Below, one piece after another: positions 27,866 through 35,843 of a stretch of DNA of 64,000 bases. This DNA comes from Shewanella pneumatophori. Its GTDB lineage: Bacteria; Pseudomonadota; Gammaproteobacteria; Enterobacterales; Shewanellaceae. Position numbers and translations under genes: made by a program. The number at the start of each line of letters is the position of its first letter. Within the stretch, counting starts at the first letter, position 1. The notes beneath the pieces were generated by a model. It saw only the letters and a program-made list of their open reading frames with translations. It had not been told where the DNA came from and did no database searches. The DNA lies in assembly GCF_023283895.1 (NCBI RefSeq), contig NZ_JAKILB010000008.1, positions 62,001 to 126,000 on the forward strand, read 5' to 3'.

Positions 27866-28931
27866 TAATCAATTCCCCGGCTTTATAAGCCTTTGTAGCC
27901 TGTTTGTTAAGATAGCTCCAGTACTGACTAGGACTTATTCCCGTACCTGGGCGCTTAATCGCAATATTTTCATGCGAGAATACTTCACCGATTTTTATAT
28001 TTGCATTCGCTACGAGACTTTTACGAACAACCGATTTATTTTTGACTTCGGATAATGTCGGGCACTTCACACCACTGCCTAATGCAATTTCAATTCTGCG
28101 TATTGCGGACACCATTTCTTTAAGTTCAAAAGGATCAAGGGATGCTTTATGATCAGGTCCATCCATGCTTTTGTCTAAAGTGAAATGTTTCTCTATTACT
28201 GTGGCACCACGTGCAACAGCAGCAATAGGAATAGCAATTCCTTCACTATGGTCAGAATATCCTGCAGTCAGCTCAAATGCCCGCCTAAGTGTATCCATCG
28301 CTTTCAAATTTATCTCACTCATTGGCGCTGGATACTCTGTTGTACAGTGTAAAATAGTCACTTTTTCTTTTAAGGCTTTTTGACCTATATCGCTTGCATA
28401 GGCCTGCTCAAAAGCTAGTGTACTAGGACTCATATTTTTATCTTCGGTATAGCCAAATGCAATGATACCTAAAACAGCTTCGATTTCAGCTAATGTAGCC
28501 ATACCAGTAGATACAATCAAATCACAGCCTGTGCGAGCATGCTCTAAAACAAGTGGCGCATTGGTTATTTCACCTGATGGGATTTTTAAACGCGTTAACC
28601 CTAAGTCATTAACTAAAAAATTTAGGCTTTCAGAATCAAATGCAGTTGAGAGGAACTCAATACCTAAGGATTCACAATGTTTAATTAACTGATGATGAGC
28701 ATCATAAGAAAGCTCCAATCGACTCAACATCGCTAATTGTGATTCTTGTTTTTTAGTATTAGTAATTTGATACTCTGCTTGAGCAGCATCTTCCGTTACT
28801 AGATTTTTCGCTTTAAAGGTTTGGAATTTAACGATGTCTGCACCAGCATGGTATGCCGCATCTACAAGTTGAAAAGCAAGGTTCTCGTCACCGTTATGAT
28901 TAACGCCTGCTTCAGCAATAACTAATGTCAT
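27858..28931 (-). CDS. legI: Nonulosonic (legionaminic) acid synthase
   Basis: Condenses phosphoenolpyruvate with a six-carbon amino sugar to form the nine-carbon acid. The 357-aa protein has the NeuB TIM barrel (IAEAGVNHNGDENLA, VKFQTFKAKNLVT, LKIPSGEITNAPLV, HCTTEYPAP, GYSDHSEGIAI, IEKHFTLDKSMDGPDH) and a C-terminal SAF/antifreeze-like domain from about residue 290 (RKSLVANANIKIGEVFS, IAIKRPGTGISP). It overlaps the deacetylase gene by 4 bp. Substrate specificity (Leg rather than Neu) is from the neighbouring LegB/LegC/PtmE. Confidence 0.93.
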   Translation of the reverse strand: MTLVIAEAGVNHNGDENLAFQLVDAAYHAGADIVKFQTFKAKNLVTEDAAQAEYQITNTKKQESQLAMLSRLELSYDAHHQLIKHCESLGIEFLSTAFDSESLNFLVNDLGLTRLKIPSGEITNAPLVLEHARTGCDLIVSTGMATLAEIEAVLGIIAFGYTEDKNMSPSTLAFEQAYASDIGQKALKEKVTILHCTTEYPAPMSEINLKAMDTLRRAFELTAGYSDHSEGIAIPIAAVARGATVIEKHFTLDKSMDGPDHKASLDPFELKEMVSAIRRIEIALGSGVKCPTLSEVKNKSVVRKSLVANANIKIGEVFSHENIAIKRPGTGISPSQYWSYLNKQATKAYKAGELISE

Positions 28932-29596
28932 AGAATTTCCTTTATTAACATAAATGCTTCCGCTGCTTCAGCATTACATTGAGAACCGCGAACATAAGCA
29001 AGGGATTCTAAGGCTTTGCGTGAACGAGGAAATGGGAACTGACTCACTTCTGATTCGAATATTTCTAAAATATCTAATTTTTTTGTTAGAAAACCATCAA
29101 TATCAACATACACATTAGGTCTAAAGCCACCATCTTCTGGTTTCATTCCAAAATCTGTTTCTGACATTGTTTCATAAACCAAAATTCTCTTGATAAAAGG
29201 ATAGCGGAAAGACTTAGTTGCAGACATAACAGCATCAAACACAATTTCATGATCACTATGTGCATCGTTACGATAGACAGTTAAAACTTGCTCCGGTTGA
29301 ATTTCAGAAATAACTTTTGAGACTGGAGTGATAACATCTCCCATAGGTAACGTTTCCAAACGAGCGGGAGGAAGCATCAACTGGTGTACCCCAGTGAATC
29401 CATATATCTCTGTTACTTTTTTGATTTCAGAGTCTCGTTTTTCAATCTGGGCTTGTGTAAAGCCAGATTGAATACTCATTCCTGTAACAAGGAGCCAGTG
29501 AACTTTGTAACCTTGCTTAACTAACTTAAGAATTGTACCACCACATCCGAGAGTCTCATCATCAGCATGAGGAGCAACTACTAGTACAGTCTTCAT
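28928..29596 (-). CDS. PIG-L/LmbE-family deacetylase
   Basis: Zn-dependent de-N-acetylase family, 222 aa from the ATG at 29596, which forms an ATGA overlap with the formyltransferase stop; the longer in-frame reading would lie inside that gene. The metal-binding PHADDE motif (residues 9-14) followed by TLGCGGTILKL, and a later His in NDAHSDHEIVFDA, are intact. Members remove acetyl groups from GlcNAc-type sugars. It is not a step in the standard legionaminate pathway; between legI and legG it probably tailors the intermediate or product, together with its coupled neighbour. Confidence 0.85.
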   Translation of the reverse strand: MKTVLVVAPHADDETLGCGGTILKLVKQGYKVHWLLVTGMSIQSGFTQAQIEKRDSEIKKVTEIYGFTGVHQLMLPPARLETLPMGDVITPVSKVISEIQPEQVLTVYRNDAHSDHEIVFDAVMSATKSFRYPFIKRILVYETMSETDFGMKPEDGGFRPNVYVDIDGFLTKKLDILEIFESEVSQFPFPRSRKALESLAYVRGSQCNAEAAEAFMLIKEIL

Positions 29597-30480
29597 AGAT
29601 AATCCCCTACAACTATATTGTGATTTTCTACCACATAAAGCCAAATAGCCTCATTTCCCGCAGTTTTGACCAACAAGCCGTCATCGCTTTTGGATAAAAC
29701 CTTGCCGGGTTCGATATTTAAAGGGTAACTATCAGAAGATATAAAACTACTTTGAACTAAAATGGTTTTTCCGTTAAAGATAAACTCTGCACTAGGGTAC
29801 GGTGGCGCGAGAGCCCTAACTAAATTGTGAATCGAAAAAGCTGCCATTCGAAAATCAATAGTGCCATCTTTACGACTTCTTTTTCGCCAGTATGTAGCCT
29901 TACTATGATCTTGCTCTTTAAAGACAGCTGTGCCGCTTACTAAAGCTGAGGCTAAGTGTGCTAACTGTACTTGAGATACTTGCAAGATTTTTTCATATAG
30001 ACTTGTCGCATTATCACTGTCTTCGATTGTAATTGGAGCCTGACTGACAATAGGACCTGAATCTGCACCTTCATCCATAAGAAAAAATGTTGATGCTGTT
30101 TCCCCCAAACCTAAGGTCAATGCCCAAATTATGGGGTGCCGACCTCTATTACTCGGTAGTTTAGCAGGGTGAAAACCAATAACTCCTTGACGGGGTAGAG
30201 CTAACATCTTTTCATTGAGCAAATAACTCCAACCAATACAAAATATAACGTCAAGTTCGAAAGTTTCTAAAAAGTAGACAGAAGCTTCACGAGCCTTAGG
30301 ATTCTCAAAGTGAAAAGGTATCCCATTATCATTACAAAGATCGGTTAAATCACAAAAATCAGCATTAACAGCGGATTGTTCTCTTGTAACAACAGCAGCT
30401 ACCGTTAGCCCTTCTACACCTAACAACGTTTGGAGTGCAGCTCGACTCGAATCGACACACCCAATAAAACCTACTCGCAT
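29593..30480 (-). CDS. Formyltransferase-fold protein, candidate sugar N-formyltransferase
   Basis: 295 aa from the ATG at 30480 (AGAGG 4 bases upstream; a start at 30501 would overlap legG). It has the formyl-THF-dependent transferase fold: MRVGFIGCVDSSRAAL, FCIGWSYLLNEKML, HPAKLPSNRGRHPIIWAL with the catalytic His at 104, and DEGADSGPI with Asp at 140. In methionyl-tRNA formyltransferase the His is preceded by Asn two residues earlier; here that position is Gly (GFHPAKLP). A C-terminal domain follows from about residue 200. Coupled to a deacetylase inside a nonulosonate block, transfer of a formyl group to a freed amine is plausible but unproven. Confidence 0.75.
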   Translation of the reverse strand: MRVGFIGCVDSSRAALQTLLGVEGLTVAAVVTREQSAVNADFCDLTDLCNDNGIPFHFENPKAREASVYFLETFELDVIFCIGWSYLLNEKMLALPRQGVIGFHPAKLPSNRGRHPIIWALTLGLGETASTFFLMDEGADSGPIVSQAPITIEDSDNATSLYEKILQVSQVQLAHLASALVSGTAVFKEQDHSKATYWRKRSRKDGTIDFRMAAFSIHNLVRALAPPYPSAEFIFNGKTILVQSSFISSDSYPLNIEPGKVLSKSDDGLLVKTAGNEAIWLYVVENHNIVVGDYL

Positions 30481-30487
30481 AATGCCT

Positions 30488-31648
30488 CTACTTAATATCA
30501 AAAAATGATTTAAAGACTAAACCATCTAAGTTTGCAGTAAGAATAGTGTTAAGAATTTTTCTGGAACTATCACCTTCCCCGTAAGGGTTTTTAGAACGAA
30601 GGCATTTTTCTCTAAATGATACACTCAGAGCTTCAGCAATAGCACCTTGAATAGAATCCTTGTCCCCATCACAGTTAATTACTGTATCACCAGTTAATCG
30701 CCCTTTTTGACGATTACCTATATTAATGGTAGGCACCTTAAATGTTGGTACTTCAATTAAGCCACTCGATGAATTACCAATAACCAAATCACAATGTTTA
30801 AGTGCACTCAGGTATCTCAATTGTCCAAGCGATTGGATTAATAAAACTCGCCCTTGTAATTCTCTCTCAAACTCCTCCAAAAGGGGGATCAATGCACGAC
30901 CATGTGTATCTGCATTCGGGTATGTAATTAAAAATTTATAATCTGGGTACTCACGCAAGGCTATAAGTAATTGCTTTAAATCCTCAACTGCCCCATCACT
31001 ACTAAGTGTCACAGGGTGATAAGTCACTACCATATATGGATTATTTATAACATCAAAATCAATGGATATAGATAGTTCTTCACGTGATAATAAGTTTAGA
31101 GTTTTGATACTATCAATTCCAGGCGCTCCAAAATTAAAAACATTAGATGGCTGCTCACCTAGCTGTATAACTCGATGTCTATACTCTTCCGTTGCTGTAA
31201 AATGCAAATGAGACATTTTTGTAATTGAATGGCGTACGGCCTCATCAATTAGACCTTCGGTCGTTTCTCCTCCATGAATATGCGCAATTGGAATTTGAGC
31301 AACCATTGCTGCCTGACAAATTGCCATAGACTCAAAACGGTCACCTAATACAACCAATAAATCAGGTTTTGTTCTTTCAAATGAATCTGCTGCACTAATT
31401 AAAGCTAAACCCATTGACTTTGTGATACCAACAGCTGTATCTGATGATAATAAAAACTCCAACCTTTCCGCTATAGGAAAGCCATCATTCTCTATCTGCT
31501 GTACTGTTTTACCAAATTCAGGAGATAAATGCATACCACCAACATAAAGCTGAAGCTCAGCTTCTTTTGATTCAGCTAAACCTTTAATAACCCAATATAA
31601 CAGTCCATATTCAGCTCTAGTTCCGGTAAAAACAGCTATCTTTTTCAT
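30488..31648 (-). CDS. legG: NDP-sugar hydrolysing 2-epimerase (LegG/NeuC-like)
   Basis: 386-aa member of the UDP-GlcNAc 2-epimerase superfamily. It has AVFTGTRAEYGLLYWVI, GGMHLSPEFGKT, VLGDRFESMA, HIHGGETTEGLIDEAVRHSI, VTYHPVTL and VIGNSSSGLIEVPTFKVPTINIGNRQKGRL. In the pathway it removes the nucleotide and inverts C2, giving 2,4-diacetamido-2,4,6-trideoxymannose for LegI. Its start is one base from the legC stop. Confidence 0.9.
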   Translation of the reverse strand: MKKIAVFTGTRAEYGLLYWVIKGLAESKEAELQLYVGGMHLSPEFGKTVQQIENDGFPIAERLEFLLSSDTAVGITKSMGLALISAADSFERTKPDLLVVLGDRFESMAICQAAMVAQIPIAHIHGGETTEGLIDEAVRHSITKMSHLHFTATEEYRHRVIQLGEQPSNVFNFGAPGIDSIKTLNLLSREELSISIDFDVINNPYMVVTYHPVTLSSDGAVEDLKQLLIALREYPDYKFLITYPNADTHGRALIPLLEEFERELQGRVLLIQSLGQLRYLSALKHCDLVIGNSSSGLIEVPTFKVPTINIGNRQKGRLTGDTVINCDGDKDSIQGAIAEALSVSFREKCLRSKNPYGEGDSSRKILNTILTANLDGLVFKSFFDIK

Positions 31649-32797
31649 CTATTTTATATCTCTTGGGGTACTAGGTAAATTGATCAAACGTGCTTCAATA
31701 TGCTCTGACTGAGTTAATTCACCACGAGGCGCATCACAAAACATTGGTAATCTATGCATTAACTGCCAAATTGGACGAGTCATGACACCTGCATCATTGG
31801 TTTTTTTCAACAATTCATCACGAACTTGTGCTGATGGGCAAATTATCGCATTTAGCCAGTAGTTTGATTGTGCATATTCAGGCTCCAATACAAATTGATA
31901 ATCACTTTTTGCAAAAAACTCACTGTAGTGATTAGCTAATGCCCGTTTTTGTACTAAATAGTCCTCTAATACTTCCATCTGAGCACAACCTAACGCCGCG
32001 TTTAGATTTGGCATACGGTAGTTAAAACCTGCTTCATCATGATAAAATTCATAAGGATGCGGTACTTTTGCCGTAGTAGTCACATGTTTTGTTCGAGCAC
32101 CAGATGTAAGTGATTTACATAAAACCATTCCACCGCCACCGGTGGTAATTACTTTATTACCGTTAAAACTAACAGCGCCAAAATCACCTAAAGTACCAGT
32201 GTGTTTTCCTTTATAGAAAGAACCCAAACTTTCTGCGGCGTCCTCAACAAGTACAATGTTCCATTTAAGACATACAGCAATAAGTTCATCCAATTCAACA
32301 GGGTGACCAAAAGTATGCATTGGTACTACAGCGCGGATAGGACGCTTAGTTGTCTTATGAATACAACCAGAATCAGTCAATTGTGCGTGTTGTTCTAAAA
32401 ACTCATCCATTGCTTTTGGACAAAGCCCTAAGCTAACAGGCGAAACATCAACAAAAATAGGCACTGCTCCCATATGGTGTAAAGCATTGCATGTTGCAAC
32501 AAAGGTTAGAGCTTGAGTTATTACAAAGTCACCGGGCTTAACGCCTGCCATATAAAGTGCAGCATGAAGTGCAGCGGTACCATTTACAGTCGCAACCGCT
32601 TTTGCTGTTCCTGTGTAGGATTCTATTTTTTGCTCAAACTGGTCAACAAACTTTCCTACACTTGAAACAAAAGTACTTTGAATAGTTTCAAGAACATACT
32701 TTTGCTCGTTGCCATTAAATATTGGCGCATGTAGTGGAATAAATTCATTGGTTTGGTATATATCACGAACAAACTTAACTAACGAAGATTGGCTCAT
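31649..32797 (-). CDS. legC: Sugar 4-aminotransferase (LegC-like)
   Basis: PLP-dependent DegT/DnrJ/EryC1 enzyme of 382 aa. Motifs are TVNGTAALHAALYMAGV, VEDAAESLGSFYKGKHTGT, the PLP lysine in SFNGNKVITTGGGGM, and FNYRMPNLNAALGCAQME. It resembles LegC, which aminates the 4-keto-6-deoxy sugar made by LegB. It is distinct from the WecE-type aminotransferase elsewhere in the locus and tightly followed by legG. Confidence 0.9.
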   Translation of the reverse strand: MSQSSLVKFVRDIYQTNEFIPLHAPIFNGNEQKYVLETIQSTFVSSVGKFVDQFEQKIESYTGTAKAVATVNGTAALHAALYMAGVKPGDFVITQALTFVATCNALHHMGAVPIFVDVSPVSLGLCPKAMDEFLEQHAQLTDSGCIHKTTKRPIRAVVPMHTFGHPVELDELIAVCLKWNIVLVEDAAESLGSFYKGKHTGTLGDFGAVSFNGNKVITTGGGGMVLCKSLTSGARTKHVTTTAKVPHPYEFYHDEAGFNYRMPNLNAALGCAQMEVLEDYLVQKRALANHYSEFFAKSDYQFVLEPEYAQSNYWLNAIICPSAQVRDELLKKTNDAGVMTRPIWQLMHRLPMFCDAPRGELTQSEHIEARLINLPSTPRDIK

Positions 32798-32863
32798 TAT
32801 AAACTCACAACTTTATATGTTCTTGTGTTCAATTCAAAATATCTATTACTACGATAGGAAGTT

Positions 32864-34054
32864 TTACATTTTGCTATCGAGATATTTACCAGTTTCTTTG
32901 TGACCAAAGTCTGGGATCATACTAAAGAACAGCTTAACGATATCCTCTTTGCTCCATTCACAATCAGTTTTCATTTGAGTAATTTTCTGTTCGAATAACT
33001 CTAATAACTCTTGCTGATAAAGTGGATCGTTTTTAATAATACCTAAATTTGTAAAATGCTCCATATCAAGTTTTTCTTTATCCGTAAAGAACTCTTCAAA
33101 GTCCTTTTCTCCAGTCGTATCACTTGATGTAAATAAGCATGGCCACTTCCCTTGTGCAGGTAGCGTTTTAACAAGCTCTCTAGCTTCATCTTCAGAAGCG
33201 CATAAATGTGGTTCAAATCCTAGTTGCTCTAGATACTTAACAGCAATATCTGCAAACGTGATCAGGTGTAGTGCTTCACTTAATTTAGGGAAGAAAATGT
33301 CACGATTTTCACCAAAGATACAGGACATTAAACATAATTCACCAGACTCTTGTGGAGTTACAAAATAACGCTTAATGTCATTAGGTGCGACAATTGGCTG
33401 TCCCTTCTGAATACGTTGATTAAAGCCATGCAAAAGTGAACCGTCAGAAAAAGCAACATTGGCAAAGCGAGCCGTTGAAATAGCAATCTGTTCACTTTTA
33501 CGCATTAGGAACATCTCCATAATGCGCTTAGAAGCTCCCATCATGTTAACTGGGTTTGCAGCTTTATCTGTCGACACACAGAAGTACTTCTTAACACCAG
33601 AGTCGATAGACTGCTGAATCGTTTTATCTGTGTTGAACACATTGACATCTATCATTCGCATCAACGTAAATGGGTCTTTTTCACTACGTACATGCTTAAG
33701 TGCTGATAAGTTCAACACGTAATCATATTCACCATCAGCCTTAATAAATGCATCATATTCAATAGAGCCGATATCTAAAGCAAAGGTCTGAAAATCACCA
33801 TTGATGTAACCAAATGAACTGCGGATATCTCGAACCAACTCAACCATGTTGTTTTCACTAATATCAACAACATGTAGTTTCTGAGGATTACGCTTAAAAA
33901 TTTCTTTCGTTACGGCTTGACCAATCGAGCCTGCACCACCTAAAACGAGGAACTTAGAACCTGATACAATGCGCTGTAACTCTTGGTCATGTTGATTAAT
34001 ATCGGATACAAATAGTTCTTTATCACGACCAATTAACGGCAATATATTGTTCAT
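32864..34054 (-). CDS. legB: NDP-GlcNAc 4,6-dehydratase (LegB-like)
   Basis: 396-aa soluble polysaccharide-biosynthesis dehydratase of the CapD/FlaA1/LegB superfamily. It has FLVLGGAGSIGQAVTKEIF, VVDISENNMVELVRDIRS, NLSALKHVRSEKDPF, FCVSTDKAANPVNMMGASKR (catalytic Asp-Lys-Ala and Ala-Ser-Lys-Arg region) and RFANVAFSDGSLL. Unlike WbpM it has no N-terminal membrane domain, and the distinct C-terminus matches LegB-type proteins. It is the first enzyme of the nonulosonate block. Whether the substrate is UDP- or GDP-linked cannot be read, but PtmE suggests GDP. Confidence 0.88.
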   Translation of the reverse strand: MNNILPLIGRDKELFVSDINQHDQELQRIVSGSKFLVLGGAGSIGQAVTKEIFKRNPQKLHVVDISENNMVELVRDIRSSFGYINGDFQTFALDIGSIEYDAFIKADGEYDYVLNLSALKHVRSEKDPFTLMRMIDVNVFNTDKTIQQSIDSGVKKYFCVSTDKAANPVNMMGASKRIMEMFLMRKSEQIAISTARFANVAFSDGSLLHGFNQRIQKGQPIVAPNDIKRYFVTPQESGELCLMSCIFGENRDIFFPKLSEALHLITFADIAVKYLEQLGFEPHLCASEDEARELVKTLPAQGKWPCLFTSSDTTGEKDFEEFFTDKEKLDMEHFTNLGIIKNDPLYQQELLELFEQKITQMKTDCEWSKEDIVKLFFSMIPDFGHKETGKYLDSKM

Positions 34055-34268
34055 ATACTTCGATTCCTAATTCACTTTAATTGAGTAATTACAACTTCTA
34101 ATCTCAGCCTCTAAAATCAAGCTGGGACACTTTTAATCCATTTTGAGACAGTCGCTTTTATTTATAAGTAAACGCTATCCCTTGTAAGCCTTGGGTTTCG
34201 TTGTTTTTCTGCTCTTTAGCTTAAAACAGTCCCAATAGGCTTTTAAACTATCTCGACTAACCTTTGGG

Positions 34269-35231
34269 TTAATCTTCTTTTTTAATGAAATGCCTTATTA
34301 ATACAATCATTACAGCTAACATGCCGCCTAGCATAGTGCCAAGTACACATATTAGCGCCCTTTTAGGGCCTGCTTTTTCTTCTGGAGCTAATGCAGGATC
34401 GATTGTTTTAAATACGTATTCGTCACGTACTTCAGCAAACATAATCGTTTTAGCTTGTTCTTCAATAAGTTTGTAAAGAATTGAACGAATATCTGCTACG
34501 TTTGTAAGTGCAATTTGTTTATTCAAAAATTCACTACTTTTAATCGCCTCAGCGACATCGCGATCTTTCATAACTTTATTAATGTCTTGAATTAACCAAT
34601 CAACCCATTGTTTCGCAACAGATGGAGATAGATGTTCAACAGAAATAGTCACCATTCCCGTATCTTTGGCAGAGTTAACTGAAATAACTTTACTGAATTC
34701 TTTATAAGCTTCTTGCATCGAAGGTTCAGGCTTAAATGGCGCTTTAACCTCACGTACCCATGCTTTACTTTGGGCATTATAAACTGCAGCATCGTAAGCT
34801 AGTGTATCAGTTGACCTATCCCATTTATCAGCAGCCATTAAGTCCGGCAAGATATTGTGAGATTGAATAAAATCACTTGCGAATTGACGTGACTTTATTA
34901 CCTCTATTGCCATCTGAGTTTTATCAACGCCACCACCTGCTCCTAAGTTAATACCCGCCATGCTTGCTAAACCACCAAACTGACCTGCTAAAGCACTTAG
35001 TCCGCCGCCTTGCTCCTCGCTTGCTGGTGCTAGTAATGCTTGAGATTTATAGGTATTTGGCTGTGAAAGAGCAAAAATAACAGAGCCGATAGCAAAAAAA
35101 GCTGTAACAGCAACGATTAACCATTTTCCTTGCCAGATGACAGAGAATAGTTCGCGAAGATCGATTTCATCGTCTTGCGAAGATGGCGCAAACTGATGAT
35201 CTTGTGTGTATTTATTTATTTCGTTGGACAT
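34269..35231 (-). CDS. wzz: Wzz-type chain-length determinant
   Basis: Polysaccharide co-polymerase of 320 aa controlling repeat-unit number with Wzy. It has a cytoplasmic N-terminus, a first membrane segment (about residues 37-55, WLIVAVTAFFAIGSVIFA), a periplasmic domain with a Gly-rich LAGQFGGLASMAGINLG stretch, and a C-terminal membrane segment after PKRALICVLGTMLGGMLA. There is no tyrosine-kinase domain, so it is not a full Wzc. A 214-bp gap with no gene separates it from legB. Confidence 0.9.
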   Translation of the reverse strand: MSNEINKYTQDHQFAPSSQDDEIDLRELFSVIWQGKWLIVAVTAFFAIGSVIFALSQPNTYKSQALLAPASEEQGGGLSALAGQFGGLASMAGINLGAGGGVDKTQMAIEVIKSRQFASDFIQSHNILPDLMAADKWDRSTDTLAYDAAVYNAQSKAWVREVKAPFKPEPSMQEAYKEFSKVISVNSAKDTGMVTISVEHLSPSVAKQWVDWLIQDINKVMKDRDVAEAIKSSEFLNKQIALTNVADIRSILYKLIEEQAKTIMFAEVRDEYVFKTIDPALAPEEKAGPKRALICVLGTMLGGMLAVMIVLIRHFIKKED

Positions 35232-35297
35232 TTAAAACTTATCTCATTGTTTAAGTTTTCGAATACGGTTGACGGAACGCTCGCAAGCTCTCTTACA

Positions 35298-35319
35298 GAA
35301 CGCTTCGCTTACAGAAAAA
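35298..35319. repeat. Flanking direct repeat, left copy
   Basis: A 22-bp segment beginning GAACGCTTCGCTTAC recurs at 35779-35800 with two differences. The pair brackets the small four-helix-bundle gene. A shared TCGCAAGCTC precedes both copies (35281 and 35736). Confidence 0.6.
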
Positions 35320-35327
35320 GATTTAAG

Positions 35328-35684
35328 CTAAGATGTTAGATTGCGGGCTTTTATGCTTTTAATTAAACCAGCAAGCATTGCCGATACTCTCTCAGATTTT
35401 GTCAGTAGCTCATCCACAAACCCAGCTTCTAGGTAACCTATATCTTTACCTATCATGGCCTGTGTCATAACTTCCGCTAGCGATGCTTTAGCAATATATA
35501 AAAACTGTACTTGCTCTTTTGCCCCCTGACGTTCAATTCCCTCAGCTATGTTTGAAGGTACAGAAAGACCTGAGCGAGTAATTTGGTCTTTGAATCCCCA
35601 ATCTCGCAGTTCTTTAGTCTCTATGTAGATTGAACATGAGAGTTGATAGCTTAACTGCCACAATTCGAGCTTTTGAAACTTCAT
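35328..35684 (-). CDS. Four-helix-bundle (S23/IVP-type) protein
   Basis: 118 aa from the ATG at 35684, which has AAGGA 5 bases upstream; the longer reading to 35747 has no such site. Features are FQKLELWQLSYQLSCSIY, a LRDWGFKDQITRSGLSVPSN stretch followed by IAEGIERQG, and QFLYIAKASLAEVMTQ. This is the small helical-bundle family named after the 23S rRNA intervening-sequence protein, frequently found as stray genes in bacterial surface-polysaccharide loci. The function is unknown. The gene is bracketed by short direct repeats between wza and wzz, as if inserted into the operon. Confidence 0.8.
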   Translation of the reverse strand: MKFQKLELWQLSYQLSCSIYIETKELRDWGFKDQITRSGLSVPSNIAEGIERQGAKEQVQFLYIAKASLAEVMTQAMIGKDIGYLEAGFVDELLTKSERVSAMLAGLIKSIKARNLTS

Positions 35685-35778
35685 AACCATCCTTGGTTGA
35701 GGAAAGCAAACGCTACGCCTACAAAAATGGAACATTCGCAAGCTCACTCACTGTAAACGGAATGCCCTTCGGCCTAAA

Positions 35779-35800
35779 GAACGCTTTGCTTACGGAAAAA
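35779..35800. repeat. Flanking direct repeat, right copy
   Basis: Begins GAACGCTTTGCTTAC and matches the 35298 copy at 20 of 22 positions. It lies between the wza-like stop codon and the four-helix-bundle gene. A small GCCAC-TT-GTGGC hairpin sits at 35819-35830. Confidence 0.6.
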
Positions 35801-35843
35801 TAATCAAAGCGTTCCATAGCCACTTGTGGCGGTCGTCTTAGCT

